Origin: Blasia pusilla
Lineage: Eukaryota; Marchantiophyta; Marchantiopsida; Blasiales
NCBI GenBank assembly: GCA_050084515.1
Contig: CM114275.1
Coordinates: 4,402,001-4,466,000 of the forward strand
Length of the DNA stretch: 64,000 bases
Direction of reading: 5' to 3'
Below are positions 21,951-35,752 of the stretch, one piece after another (the stretch's first letter is position 1; each line of letters starts with the position of its first letter). A model generated the notes under the pieces. The model made no database searches. It was not told where the DNA came from and saw only the letters and a program-made list of their open reading frames with translations. A program made the position numbers and the translations under genes.

Positions 21951-24396
21951 CTTTTCTCATTACTGTTGGCCTTCACCTCATCCAACTATTCATGATAAAG
22001 TTTCGACCAAACATCTTGATGACTCCCTACCTTGTCCACATAGTAGAATGCAAATGCTCAACCTGCTATGATGTGACAAAGTCAAGTTCCTGTCTTGTGA
22101 GTTTAAATTATAGCATTCAAACAGAAGGATGCCCTAAGCCCTCTGGTGGAACAAGAATAGTATGAGTTGCATAGTACATCAAGCTATTCCTTCATCATCC
22201 TCACATACATAGGTTTAAAAATTTTGATTGGCTCTATTAGGGTGAGTTATTTCTTGACTATAGGATAGAATCTCTCTTTTGTAGTGGAAGTCTTGATAGC
22301 AATGGTTCTAGTATAAACAAAACACATCAAGACTCGAGTTGAACAAAATAGACAAGTCCATCCTATAAACATATGTATGCAAATATATCCATAGATATCA
22401 CTTTCTTGTACCAGCATATGGGAATTTTGGGACATCAATTTGTTTGAGATTGAAGATGGGAATGCACACAAAGAAGGCAATATGGTGGGGACAAGAGATT
22501 GGAGTGGGGGGATGGGGCCGGGTGGACGCACAGTTGCATAAAAATAGTCAAGTCCGTCCCAAACATTGACTAGAATAGACTTGTTCACCTACATCCATTC
22601 TTGTTTGTGGGAATTTTTTTGAACCCAAATCTCCCTTTATTTCCCACCTTGAGCATGATCAAGGGGTAGAGAGGGTCAAGGGAGGGGTGCAAGAGATGAG
22701 CCTTGTTGCAAGAGAATTTCCCATATGCGCAAGTTAGTCCATATGACAAACATAACTCCACATACTTCCTTTGCATGCAACCTTTAAGAAGGGGGGTTGG
22801 GATTTGTCTACATGAGACAGGAGGATACATATAGGCCCATAAATTTCATGTGAGAAAAGATCAGTGGAGGGTAGACTTAAGTCCATAGAAGTAGAATTTA
22901 TCGATTTGTAGCCTTAATTAAGAAGCATCTTGAAAAACACTTGTTCTTTTTGTGAATTAGAGGCATATGTAAGCTCTACTTCATCCATTAAGACTTTTGG
23001 TCTGAAAAACTGATACAATATCTTAATATGCTTTGTCCTTGCATAAAATAATAGTTTTTTTTTCTAGAGGCGAGTCCAGAGGAATGCTATTTATATTATG
23101 TGCATATATGCTAGCTCCATCAAAACATGCTTGGACCATATATACAAGTAGAATATTTAAACAAACTGATCCCCATGATCCCATGGTTGCTCCTTTATGT
23201 TGAGCTTCTAGTCACATAATATAAGTAATTATACTATTAAAAAATTCAATATGCTATGTATTGATTGAAACGTTTAGTCCTAGTTATGAATCAAATCCCA
23301 AGAGGAATGAACTTCCCATCTCCTATCCCCAAACAAATTTAGTTAGGCTCTATCTTGACAAACAGAATGGAGGAGTTGGTAACTCTCCACTTTATTTAAA
23401 TTCTACTTTCTAAATAATAGCGTCCTTCATTATTTTGAAACTCATTAACAAATCTCCCAACTTGACTTTCAACCATCTCTCTTCTTGACACCTTATCCTC
23501 TGATTCTTCTCAACCAATAAGATTCCTCTCCCTCTTAGCTAATAAGATTGCTCTTTCTCTCAACTTGGATGATCATTGGAAATTGATTTATAACACCATT
23601 TGAAAATCTTGGGAGTTGAAAAAATTATTAATCATATTTTCATATTAATGATGAGTAGTTGAAATTATCTATCCATAATACATGCATCGCACATGCCCTC
23701 ACTAGTTTTAGTAACCACTAATCTTGTAAGATGGATGAAAATGATATGATGATACATTGTTTTGAGCAATCTAACCATGTTTCATCCATATTTGTGCCAT
23801 CTTATAGAAATACCTTACCCTTACTTATACATAATACATTAAGTTCCACATCTAAACACATGAGGAGGCAATCCCCTATCATTCGATGTCACAATGCACG
23901 CTATCCATCGTGTTACGTGGAGGGAAAAAAAGTCAAATCTTCTCAGTTACGACCATACGAAATGAATCTCTTGTCATATCCCCATATTTGGTCGCTGGTT
24001 TAATGGAAGCGTGAGCAAGACCAGTCAGCCAACAATCGGATTGATAAGATAGTATGTTAGTATTATATTTGGAGTGTTCAAAATGGAAATATTCTTGAAG
24101 CAACTTAATTAGAATTAATATGGACCAGACGATGCACGGACCTCAATTTAAGTATTCACTCTCCTTACCAATTTCTCTTCGCATGATCCCCCACTTAAGG
24201 TGAACGAAAGTAATTTTGAAACAAAACTAATGATATGTGTCCAACGGAGGAGCAATTACTGCATCATCTAATTAGTATCTAGATTTACTTTACCATTTTT
24301 TTTTCGCTCTTTTTAAAAGTGAGAAGAAATATAGTAATTGTTACTTTTCAAAATTATTTCATTTATGTGATAATTGCTTTAATTAGGATACAATTG
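21951..24396. other. Gene-free AT-rich DNA
   Basis: No gene, RNA or transposon domain is recognised on either strand. Confidence 0.4.
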
Positions 24397-24645
24397 CATT
24401 GTTTGAGTAAGTAGAGCCCAACATATTTATCCAATAAATTTATTAGTTGTAATTACATCCGAAACCGTGCAAAATCTTACAATTAATAGTTCGGTGAAAC
24501 CTTCTTTGCTTCAATTCATTTCTACAAAATTTCATTGTTTGAACAAGTAGAACCCAACATATTTAACTAATGAAGCATTTGTGATTGCATCCGAAACCAA
24601 GTGAAATCTTACCTGTAACATTTAGTTGAAACCTTCTCTAATTGA
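24397..24645. repeat. 136-bp imperfect tandem duplication
   Basis: CATTGTTTGAGTAAGTAGAGCCCAAC at 24397 recurs with changes at 24533. CATCCGAAACC and GAAACCTTCT are shared further on. Confidence 0.85.
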
Positions 24646-25654
24646 ATTAATGATGATATATATTTTTGTCTTTTTCCTTCTTTATTGAATATTTGGTTTT
24701 CCGTTTATAATAGGTAACATCTGTTAAATACATGACTCATCATGACAAAAGAACCCATGTCCCGTTGGTAATCAAATAAAATATTTGGGGAGAACCGGGA
24801 TAAAAAATGAAAATTTCCGATTTTTTTTCGTACCAAAAATCGGTTGGATTTTTATAGCGTCTTTGTATTACTTATCTGAAATAACTTACCGGTTAGAAAA
24901 TAGAGACGACCGTTTCCAAATGGAAATTACCGGTAATTTACCAGGTCCCACGAAAAAACTCCCCTAACCGTGATCAAATATACTCAACATGATTATTTCT
25001 TAAACCCAAGAGAAAAGAAATGTGAAGAACGAAAAAACTCCTCAATTCACTGGAAACTGCACCCAATGAAAAAGGAAATGACTGGAAGAATCAGTGTGCA
25101 TTGGCGCTTCAGAAATCCAAAGGCGCGACCGCTCCCTTATGCACGGACGCAGTGAAGTCAATGCATTGGCGGAGCTACGTCTCGAGTTTAGTAAGATGTT
25201 ATAGGGGTAGCAGGCACCCTCCCTCGTCCCTCCTCCCTCGCATGGAGAAGCGCATTGAAGGTGGCGTCGGACGAGAATGTGCTCTCGTGGAGGGGTGAGT
25301 GGGAGCCGAGCAAAACAGGCGATTCAGATCTGTTTAAGATGGCGATCCGACGTCTCAGAACCCTCGACGTGGTCCAACAGACCTCTTGAGGGCAGACGCC
25401 CAAGCCTAAGGACGTCTACAGCACACGTGGCTAGATGCTCGTAAGTATCAGTGTCCTACTCCTAAGTCTAAATCGTAAGGACTCGTTAGCGCAGCCGTGG
25501 ACGCCCAAGGCTCCAAGTGGGCCCCACGACAGGTTTGGGGCTCGATTGGGAGCTGGGATCCGGTTCGGATCCGAGCCTGAGGTCCGAGACCATGGCAAAT
25601 CTCTAGTGGCTCTCAGGCAGGACGTAGCAGATGAGGCTGCAGCGGAGGGTAAGG
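24646..25654. other. Gene-free DNA upstream of dispersed repeat
   Basis: No recognised protein. The part after about 25.1 kb is GC-richer, with overlapping open frames on both strands that look like chance. Confidence 0.4.
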
Positions 25655-25878
25655 ACGCAGAGTCGGGAGAGGGAGAGGCTGCTTCTGGTTGGATTTCCAA
25701 CCAGGTCCCAATTTTAGGACATTTGTGGCACTCTCAGGTGTGGTTTGATTGAGTTGGAACCGAAAGGAAAGCTCGGACTCGCCGTTGGGAGCTCAAAGAG
25801 AAGAGGGCCGAGGAGTTTGAGTCATTGAAATTGAAGGAAACTCGTGAAGAACTCCGCCATTAAAATATCTTTTGAATC
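25655..25878. repeat. Dispersed repeat, copy 2
   Basis: Direct-orientation partner of 2536-2758. A CT array follows here too, but about 350 bp downstream (26233-26279). Confidence 0.7.
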
Positions 25879-26229
25879 TGCCTGGAAGAGTAGTTTTTAG
25901 TCCCGAAGAGTTTCTTTGCGTCCTGTTGGTTGTTTCGGAAGATTGAAAGACGCTTCGGAACAGAGTTCGTGGAAGGTTTATCGGGGTTGGAGAGGTGGAG
26001 CGGTTGGTAGAGAGCTTCAGGGATTGGTTCCGTTTCGTTCCTCAAGGCCTACTACTGAGCGGTGAACGCTAAGGTAGAGAGGAGGGAGACATGCTTGACG
26101 GATTTCTTGGCAGAGTGCGAGGGAATCAGTCTGTGGAAGTTGTGACTCCTTGAGCGGATGCTTGTTGCACTGTGTGACACGTATTTGAGATGGTACGTGT
26201 GTCTTCACTATCTGGATTTGTCCATTTAG

Positions 26230-26232
<3 letters not shown>

Positions 26233-26279
<47 letters not shown>
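26233..26279. repeat. (CT)n microsatellite
   Basis: About 23 CT units lie upstream of the OTU gene. Confidence 0.97.
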
Positions 26280-26282
<3 letters not shown>

Positions 26283-27381
26283 TCGGTACATAAATTATTA
26301 TCATTTACAGATTATAAGGAAATAATGTAGAAATGTACTAGGAAGAAGGATATGGCGTAGACTGTGAATCTTGGTATGGTGAATCGAACATTCTGGTTGT
26401 ATGAAGAACTTTTTCATCCATTCGCTGGGACTTAACTTTCCAACTGGGTCTTTAGTCAGCTAGTTAAGGATTAAATCTGTTTTCAATCATTCATGTAAAG
26501 ATTGATGAAAATAATGATGTCATAAAACGTTCAGAAGAAACAGAATGATTTGGTCCTACAGTTCATCGACAAAATTATGAGTTGTTAAAGCTCTTCTATA
26601 CTCCGGATAGCTGTGTTTGTGAATCGTCTTCCTTCAGCTAGTCTAAATTATGTTGAAACTATTGGAACCTGGATAAGCGAAGTCTTGAGTGCGCAGCATC
26701 ACTATTCAACGTGTGGACGACGGAGATCTCGCTTCTGTAGGACCATTTTCCATTAAAAGAGCTAAAAATCAAATGCTTAGGAGTCTCGTAGTCTAGAGTT
26801 ATCTCCATGCACCGCAGTTGCAAGACAGACCATCCTGTCCACTTCACCTATTGAAGAACTCAGGGATTTTGAGAAATGAACATAACGATCAACCAAACAT
26901 TCCTCTTACTGGCTAGAGCTGATAGAGGTCTAGATGCCGACTCGTTTTAATCGATCTCACCCTCTTGGACTCAGTTGCTTAATATCTGGTGAACGTTTCA
27001 CACTGTACCTGCGGATGTGATGATGAAGCCAAATTCTATGCTGTTGGACGGTTGTGATAATAATGTCAAGGAGATTCTTTAACCTCAGTGCCGTGCTGGA
27101 TGGCGCCTCCTTCTTTCTGACGTGTTCTCATTAGATTTCAGATTACTGCAAGCGAGCTTGGAAGTTGTGGTGACGAAATATGTTAAAGATTGCTGTGCTA
27201 GAGAAGTTGTGATTTATTTCTTGCTTGTAGTGACGGAAAGATGAGTCATTATACGGTGACCATTCTGTATCGCAGGTTGCTTAACTGAGCTGTATACTTC
27301 TGACGGATTAGGCTAAAGGTGCCGCGGTAAATCAGGAAGAATTTCAATACACAATCACTTGCGGTGGAGAGGAGGAAGCAC
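26280..27381 (+). other. Upstream region of the OTU gene
   Basis: No coding region is recognised. It probably holds the promoter and 5' leader of the downstream gene. No core promoter element could be chosen with confidence. Confidence 0.4.
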
Positions 27382-30280
27382 ATGCTTGGGTCAGTGTGCT
27401 TCAGAAGGTCTCTTCACCGCTGCAGGTCAATCTTTTCGGCAACAGTGGCGCTGTCACAGTCTCACCCCTCAAGTCCTCACACCTACTCCACGAAGCTTAT
27501 TTCTCGTCGACCAACGACAACTAATCTTCCTCGCACTATTCGCCGATCGCGCCAGAGGGATTTTCCTTCGGCGCGGTCGGACCCTAAAGCTTTTGTGAAA
27601 TCGTCCGTAGTCCATCCGCATGCTCAGGTTAGTACGCCTTTTTGAATGCAACTATTGGTTCCAGCTTGTTCCAGTTTCCGGTTAAGTAAGCGTTCGTCAG
27701 CTCTCCGAAGAAAAGGTCGTTTGATGGCCTTCTTATATTTTCGTTGCTTTTGCGGGCAATTGGAATTCGTGACCCTCTAATACTGTGAGCAAGAGAAGAT
27801 CTTCTGCCATCCGATTATGGTTCGATGAACTTTGTACAACCAGGGTTGTAGCTGGAAGATACAATTAAACCTTCTTCTATTCGAGTTATCCCTGTTGTGC
27901 TCTTGATCTGTTTTTCCATCCACTTTTATTAAGTTTCTTTCTTTCCCGTGGGTTATGGGGTCATTTTCTTACACTACGTAGAGGTTGTTTGTCGTCTCTC
28001 GTCTCTTTCTGTGTTGTGACATTGACATGAGAGAGGAATGAAATTGACTGTCAATGCAATTGGGATTGGTTACACAAATTGCCATGATTCATTCGTCAAT
28101 CAACAAGAAAATTTGATAGGCAATGGAGCGGGCATTCAAGCCATTATTGCCTTGTTATGTGCAGGGCTGCTCCACTCGCTTCCATCACCATTCAAGCTCC
28201 TGTTTGCTGGCTGGGAATGGAGCAGTCGGGGCAACTATATGGCATGCACTGCTGCCATCACGGCATCTGACATCGGCTGAAAAGGAAATAATTCTTCCCA
28301 CGAGAAAGCCCACTGAACCAGGTTTCGGTGTAGGATTGGGCAAGTCCTTACAAAGTAGCTTGGTCCCTTCGGGCAACCCTACTCTAGCATTCAAGGCTGG
28401 ATCCCTTGCAGTAGATGGTTTAGGGGGAAATTCAGATGGCTTTCAAGGAAGATTCAGAGGAGTGAATGGGAGGTTTGCACTGGCATCTGGGCTCCGAGAA
28501 GGATCATGGAATGTGGCTTGGGACGCTAGACCAGCCCGGTGGCTACATGGACGACACTCAGCCTGGTTGCTATTCGGCGTGTGTGCGTGCTTCTCCGCTG
28601 CAGCAGGTGCACCGGTGCCACTCATTTCTTCTACCGGGACTTATACCCTAGCAGAGGCAGAGAGGGTAATTTCCGCCTTGCCTGATTTTGAAGATAAGGA
28701 CGGGCAGGCGTCTCATGGCAAGCCCATATACACCAAGTATTCTGTCACTGGTAAGAGTGCACAGAAATTTGAATACCCAGTCGGAATACACGTGGGCTGG
28801 TTTCGAGCATTGTGCATTTGGGAGCTTATTTATGTTCGCTGAACATGTTTTAATACACATGATTGCTAAACAGGCATTCCGGGGGATGGAAGATGTCTCT
28901 TTCGTGCTGTGGTCCACGGAGAAGCTCTAAGGAGTGGGAAGGAGGCGCCAGATGAGTGTCAACAACGTGATCTCGCAGATGAACTGCGCAACAAGGTATA
29001 GTCTCGAATTAGTGCCTTACAAAGCGTGCGTTCTTCAGTATGCCCTTAATAGCACTGAAGAGCTGGGGAATAATACTATGGAGTGAAAGCTTTACAGTCG
29101 ACCAAAGTAATTAGGGTTGTCTATGACTAAGTAATTTTTTGACTGTAAATGTCGTTCTAATAGTAGAAAACGTGGTTTCCTTGCACAGGTTGCAGATGAG
29201 CTCATGAATCGTCGAGATCAAACAGAGTGGTAAGGAGAAGTTTTTAAAGATTGTTCGGAAGAGTTTCTTCTTCCACCATCGAAGTCTGTCTCAGCGTGGT
29301 TTGTTTGATCGTCAAAGAGTTGTACTGAAGCATACCCAAAAACAAAGTCTGGATTATGGCATTAGTCTTTACTTTTTTCTTTAAGCAGAGTTCTCTCTTC
29401 GAGTTTCAGGTTTATAGAAGGAGACTTTGACACGTACGTCGATCGCATGAGACAGCCACATGTTTGGGGTGGAGAGCCAGAACTTCTCATGCTTTCTCAC
29501 GTGCTGCAGTAAGTTTCTATTATCTTCTGTATAGATTTTAGCCTTGTCAAATTTCTCTCATAGTTTGAACGCGCAAGATTTTCGTGAAGCGATTCCTCCA
29601 AATGTCAGCGGCTACTGTTTTTATTTGTCCTTCGAATCTTTCTCCCTGTTCTGTACGTTTATTTGCTATTGAGTTTTCATGAACGATTTCAGTTATCCCA
29701 GTAAACCTAAAGGACATGATACTTTTGGAAGATGGGGCAAAGCTTTCGTCTTCTCGCTTTCTTTCTACTTCCTGCCCAGAAATATTTTTGCTTACATTTC
29801 TTCCGTGTTGGTTTAAAGCTTCTCTTTCGGATGATCGGACGTCAAAAAGTTAGCTTCTTCTGTCAGCGTCTGTATCCGAGGGCTTATGTTGAAACATTGG
29901 GAATCATCTTAGAGATTCAGTGATTATTTTAGCAAGCAAGGCAAATGAGTAGATGAACTAGAGCTCGAACTCAATTCGTACGGTAGCTAGTTTTGAGAAC
30001 GACAAGACGAAGGAAATTTGTAATTTTTTGAAAGGCTGCTAGTGTAGTTGAGTATTCTAGTTACTCAAGAATCTGGAACTCGTGGATGCTGTCGTGGATT
30101 TGCAGGATGCCAATTACTGTGTACATGGCAGATCGCAACACGAAAGGTGGGCTTATTGCTATTTGCGAGTATGGCCAGGAATATGGCACAGAAAACCCCA
30201 TCCGGGTGTTGTATCATGGATTTGGGCATTATGATGCGCTACAAATACATAGCGAGAGTGTTCCTTCTTCCAAACTTTGA
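27382..30280 (+). CDS. OTU-domain deubiquitinating enzyme (plant OTU3/OTU4-like)
   Basis: A cysteine protease expected to remove ubiquitin from proteins. Six exons with GT-AG introns and consistent phases: 27382-27627, 28165-28750, 28874-28995, 29189-29229, 29410-29508, 30106-30280, giving 422 residues. The start is the first ATG in frame. The N-terminus (1-82) is rich in Arg and Ser, like an organelle transit peptide, and a hydrophobic stretch at about 213-232 could span a membrane. The OTU domain starts at GIPGDGRCLFRAV with Asp282 and catalytic Cys285, continues with EGDFDTYV, VWGGEPELLMLSHVLQMPITVYM and ends with YHGFGHYDAL, carrying the catalytic His406. The domain and its C-terminal position match Arabidopsis OTU4-type proteins. 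All key residues are present and no break is seen, so it is probably functional. Target and location are inferred. Confidence 0.93.
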
Positions 30281-32209
30281 AGAGTTTTGGAGATGCCGAA
30301 GCGATTATTCGTACCACAAAGTGCGGCTGATGTTTTGTAGCTTAGAAGAAGAGAGTAATTGACCAGCTTGTAACGGTTCCTTGGTGACATTTGTTCCTTC
30401 ATCTCATAACACAAAAGAGGAAAATCTAGTGACCCTCTCCATGGTCAGGAATTTTCCATCATTTCTTAGCAGGGAGTTTAGTATCAACTAATAGTTTTGA
30501 CAATACAGAATAGAAGTAGGGTTGGCTAACGCTAGTAGCTTTAATAGCTTAGAGAGCAGCAGTAGAGTTGAGAAGGTAGGAATGATCATTGTTCTAGCCT
30601 CGGGCAAAACGGCCAGACAGGTACTCTCTTGGTATCATTCAGATTTAGAAAGGAAATATGACACAGTAGAGGATGTCATGATCGTGAAAAAGGATCTTGA
30701 ACGTTATCCCAGTCTTGCCTCTTAAAAAGTGAGCAAGCGGGAGCACGTAGTGAAAAAGCACTTGAAATTTATGCCAGTCTTGCTTCTTCACTAGTGAGCG
30801 AGCTGGCCGAAATGTGCCAGTAGTGCTTTCAACATCAACAATTCTTATTCCTCTCTGGAGTGTACCGCAACTGTGGCTCGTAAATTATGAATGTTTCAGC
30901 TTCATGCAGGCCTTGGAATCTCGCTGAGTATTCACTTATGGTTCATGAACGAGAGACTTGGACCGAGCTTCGTCCGCAGACTCGTCCAATTCGGTCGATA
31001 GGGAGATTGCCTTTAACCTTCAAGTAGTTCCTGTTGTGGGCCCAGGTGATGCTTGAGACATGAGCAGCATAATCTACAGAGAGCATACAAGCTCTCCCAA
31101 TATTGCTCCACTCATTCCTGCGAGTGGTGAAGGTCATGATAACCTCCCATCCATAGGTAGGTAGTACATAAGTATCTAGAGAGAGACCCAGAAACCAGCA
31201 GCCAGGCCAGCAAATTTTTTTTAATATGTTTATTACTGCACTGCATGCGACAAATTATAGTGAGTGAGTAATAATGTACACATGATGAATGGATAACAAT
31301 AATACGACATGAAACATGGAACTAGACTCTCCCGAGATACCAGACTAGCCTGATTAGCACGCGTCGATTAATTTGGAGAGGTCAATTATGAGAAGTAATA
31401 AATCTCTTAGGGTTTTTTTTTCAATCCGCCATCCTTGTATAAAAGCAAACTAAATTGTTCCATAAGGAGAAAACAAGTTTGGCCCAAACGGATGTTATAT
31501 TACAAACCTCCCAAGATCAAAATAACAGATGATCATTTCAACCAATTAGTGGTACAAAAAGAATTAAGATAATGATTATTGGGGAATATATCGATAAAGG
31601 GACAAAAAATGGATAATGAGATAGTATGTGTGGATATATTAAATCAGGAGCATGATGGTGAGGCCTCATCATGAGAAGGGGAATATGATAGGGTAAGGTT
31701 ATGATAGAATTCAAGTGAAACATATAAAACCAAATAAGATAGGAAATAAAGTAGACACTATTGTTTTAAATAAGTGTTTCTTGATTACTCTCATTCATGT
31801 TATGTGATACCCCAAAATCTTCTTCTCTTACTCAAAGACTTCATATATTCTCATCAATGTTACAAGATACCATGAGTGAGCTGATCATGCAATATTCTCT
31901 TGAAGAATGAGAAGAGGAACCTGTGAAGATTATTATGAGGGGCTTTTGACTAAAGGAAAAAAGAATCTTGGAAAAGAAGTTGAAAATGGGCCCATCCATG
32001 TATCAAGGAGAATAATAAAAAAAAAGGTATGAGATATAGATTGTCGTATCTTACTTATTTGAAAGGTAGATATTAATTGTGTCAATGGTGTAAAAGGTGA
32101 GCGGGTTTGGACATAAGTTTGTCTTGAGATGTTGGTTGAGGTTGTAAATAGCTACCTTGCGTCTGGATTGTTGGGTAGGAAAATTTCCTTTTTCTCTATT
32201 TTGGGCCAA
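30281..32209. other. Gene-free DNA
   Basis: This is the 3' flank of the OTU gene. An imperfect ~65-bp local duplication (CCAGTCTTGC-TCTT blocks at about 30690-30745 and 30757-30805) is seen. Nothing else is recognised. Confidence 0.4.
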
Positions 32210-32471
32210 GTGATCTTTTGATTGTGTCAATAGTTAATATCAAGTAACTTGTGTGCCGAGGTCACACTTGAGAGGGCTATTTTTGAGGGAAGGACTTTTT
32301 GTTCTTTCCAAGGGTATAAGAGGGGAAGAGATCACTTTCTAAAGCCATCTTTTTTATGTTGAGCCTTTGGAGCATCTCTCTTGCTAGGGTTTGGTAGGAG
32401 CTAGTATGTTGGAGTCTAGATTCCCTCATGGCGGAGGGTGGATGTGGCTTGATATGACGATGTAGATTCAA
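32210..32471 (-). repeat. Dispersed repeat 'MRESRL', copy 2
   Basis: Inverted partner of 21715-21950. The minus-strand frame begins upstream and contains MRESRLQH, SSYQTL and RLNIKKM. The family is unknown. Confidence 0.6.
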
Positions 32472-33659
32472 GAGTGGAGTTGGCCGTGTGAGCCATTTTT
32501 ATTTTGATTTTACAAGAGAAAGATGCAGGAGGAAAGGGGGAAGTCATTGTATGCCCTCCTCCTTCCCTGTCCAAACACGAAAGGAGAAATCCACCGTGGT
32601 AGTGCATAAGGATGTGGATTGTGCAGATGGAGTTGGGAGTAGCCAAGGTTGCAAAGGTATAGACGCAGAAGAACAGAGTAATGCAGGCGGGTAACACAAC
32701 GTGTTAGAACCGGATGGAGGCAAAGACAGAGTTAAGCAAAAGCGAACGACAAAAGTTAGAAGGAAGTTGTAGTTGTGATACAATTGGGGCTGAGATGAGT
32801 AAAAAGTCAAGACAAAGACAAAGAAGGGTGGCTGTGCAAGGTGGAGCACGGACGCCATTAAGGCATCGATCCAAGAAATAGAGGTCGAAAGAAGTCGAGT
32901 GAATGTGAAGGCAGGGTGTAAGGGCCTATGGGGTATAATAGGTCAAGTGCCAAGGGATGTAGGACAAGAAGAGGTGCAAATGAAGTCATGAGACGTAGTT
33001 AACATGGGGTAGCATGCTAGACAGAATATAGAGGGGCTAGAAGGAGGGATGACAAAAGCGAGAATGTTGCAGTGAGTGGACACAACAAGGAAGAGGAAGG
33101 CACTCGCGCCTGTAGGGACGAGAGCCTAGACGGAGCTTGGTAGTTAAGAAGGAGGTGGAGAGAGGTCGGGCCAATTAGAGTCCAGGTTGAGCGGAAGAGA
33201 CAAGGAAGGTGCCGCAACGGGGGTAGAAGTGAATGAAGCCTAAAAGAGGGGCATGCTTTGAGGGAGATTGAGCAAACTTGACTTTGTTAAACAAGAGTTT
33301 GTACATGGTTAGGTTGAGCCAAATATTGTAAGATCAAAAACATGGTTGAGTGTGGCTACATGGGAGTCAAGTGTAGTTCAAGATAAGCTAGAACGTGTAG
33401 TCATATATATTTTCTGAACGTGGTAGGTGACCAAGTGGAGTAACTACATGGCAGAGGTTTTGTTGGCTAGGATTTTTGGAGTTGGGATTTTCCGCACCAG
33501 TAGGAGTTTTTTTTGTGACTTGGCGTATTTTCTCATGGATTATGATTTTTGGGTGAGATTCGATCTTGACCCACAACACGTTGTCAATTGAGTGCCGATT
33601 TTTGCAACTCTCAAGCTCATAAGATTACCCTAGAATTTTACAAAGGTAGGTAGGCCCTA
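32472..33659. other. Gene-free, purine-rich DNA
   Basis: The plus strand is rich in A and G over much of 32.7-33.3 kb. No protein or RNA family is recognised. Confidence 0.4.
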
Positions 33660-34930
33660 AAGATTTCAACCAATCCTAGGTTGATAATCCATGTGACACA
33701 ATTCAAGTCCATATCTTGAACAAGCATATGGTGTCAAGACGCGTCTATCAATGATGGTATTGCTATCACTCTTGTGGGAAATCCCATCATGTGCTCTCAC
33801 TCATCAACATTCGGATCCACTAACTATTGTGCTTGATCATCCCAATTAATCAAGCCAGTCCACCCTCCTTATAAGCATACGAGATGGGAAAACCCACTTG
33901 TATGGGAAGTGTTGCCCTTGTCATGCTCACTCAATTCACCACACCCACTTGGGGTTGATCATTATGCCTCATTGCCTACAATCGACGGCCAGGATTCAAG
34001 ATCAAATCCACCAACAAACAAGAGGGTCGCTTAATTCACACTAGCATAAGCCCTTCTCAACACTTCATGCGACATCAAATTTATCCACCAAAGTAGAGGG
34101 TAAAGCGCACGCAATCCAACACTTGCTGCATCCACAAAAAAATTGGTCCAATCCATGTTTAGACCTAATGTTCTTTTGCACCACACATGACCAAGAGTCA
34201 CCTAGAAAGGGCACATTCTCTAGAATGTATTCAGAAGACCGAGGTTGGTGAGCCTGCAAATGATGCAAGATGCGCACTATCTCCCAAAACAACCTAGACC
34301 AAAGACCTCACAAGCTATCCCCTCGTCTAGCACTTTATTGACTTTGGCAAGGCCAAGTTGCAATCACCAAATGGATGGTGCCCATTCGATTGAGATGTTC
34401 TGACCCAAGCAATAAGATGTCCTTTGGTAAGGAACTTTGGTAACCCTGATCTGCTGAAGTGGGCAAGAGATTGAAATTTTTTTGCCTCAAGTGAGCAACA
34501 TATAAAAGGGAGATTTTCCTCTCAGTCTCATCAAGCTCAACATAATCGTACTTTTGCACACAAATACATGTTTGCAACATGACGGGAAAACCAATACTAA
34601 TCCCTCCAAAGAGATCCAACATCCGCACATTCTAATATGGAAATCACTTCACAAGTGTTGTGATATCCACGGGTGTTAATGTAGCATTTCCGACTACCTT
34701 AGGCTCCTTTGACCCAACTTGACTTTTTCTATGAACCTCTTTCCAAGCCACTTGTACATGTTCATCGGCACTCCATTGAAGCTCCTTAATTGAGCCCTAT
34801 AACAACACCTCTCCTACACAATCGCCATAGAAGTATCACCTTCAAGCGAGTCCTCTACATAAACATGGCCCTCCATCAATTCTATTGGCTAGGAGATGGC
34901 GTTGCCAAATGTGACTAGGGTCACCACCTC
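33660..34930 (-). pseudogene. Decayed C5-cytosine methyltransferase of the minus-strand relic
   Basis: Visible motifs are I (MLDLFGGISIG), II (YDYVELDETERK), IV (ATWPCQSQ, Cys kept) and VI (YILENVPFLGD). Further downstream, the DNA aligns with motif VIII and with the TTTGTGAGTTTTCCC and motif X regions of the other copy down to about 33.66 kb. Stops and frameshifts separate the blocks (open pieces at 34335-34628 and 34065-34292). Motif residues are better kept than the spacers. Confidence 0.82.
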
Positions 34931-35059
34931 TCTTAGTTGCCGCTCGATCACACTACCAATAATTTAAAACCGTTCTAATGTGTCCATCATTGGACTACCA
35001 TCTTGATCTATAAGAGGCTGATTCCTCCCAATAATCTCGGGTAAATCCCTTCAAGTATA

Positions 35060-35752
35060 ATATTGCTTCACCAACCAAGATGTTGTATGATTTAGCATCA
35101 GTCACTATTTCCTAGACGCACACCACAGACTCATTGGTCGGATGGTCTGGTTTGAGCCTCAATATAATCTGTTGGCGGATGATGAGCTTAATCGTACTAG
35201 CTTCTTCCACTGATTTTTTTTAATATGGAATGGACATTGCTCCATGTCAACTCAAGTTAGGCCCAAATCCCTAAAAGTGGCTTCCCTCAATATCAAAGAT
35301 TGCTCTCTTGAATTCAACAAGACACATTGGGGAAAATAGACTCTTGCTCTAAGAATAACTAACCAACTAGAAGATGCCATTGTGGTTATCCAACAACACC
35401 AATCCGGGTGAGACCAAGGTCTATATTGGGTCTGGCTGGAAAATTTGTCAGTATAGCAGATGCAGCCTGCCATGAACTAGTGGTGGATGTCCTGAGCACA
35501 GGCTCTAAGGGCAGGTCCACCAACTTGTTTGAAATGACCTCTGATAATGAGGCAAAAATCCCCTCTATGTTCACATAACGTGGTGGCCAACTTGAACACG
35601 TCAGCATGCGTACCTCCCAACACTATAACATCGTAAGCACAAAATATTAGGGCGCTATATATCATTTTGTCTGCCCCCAACATCAAGCTTAGAATATGCT
35701 CATTTTGAGCTCTAGTAGTATGGTTACACTTGTTCAGCCCACCATCACTCAT
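35060..35752 (-). pseudogene. Decayed protease region of the minus-strand relic
   Basis: Collinear with 8093-8812. The frame holds SALIFCAYDVIVLGGTHADVFKLATTLC and later VLLNSREQSLILREATFRDLGLT-like sequence. The catalytic Asp is replaced by Asn and the following Gly-Ala by Arg-Glu, so the protease is dead. Confidence 0.75.
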
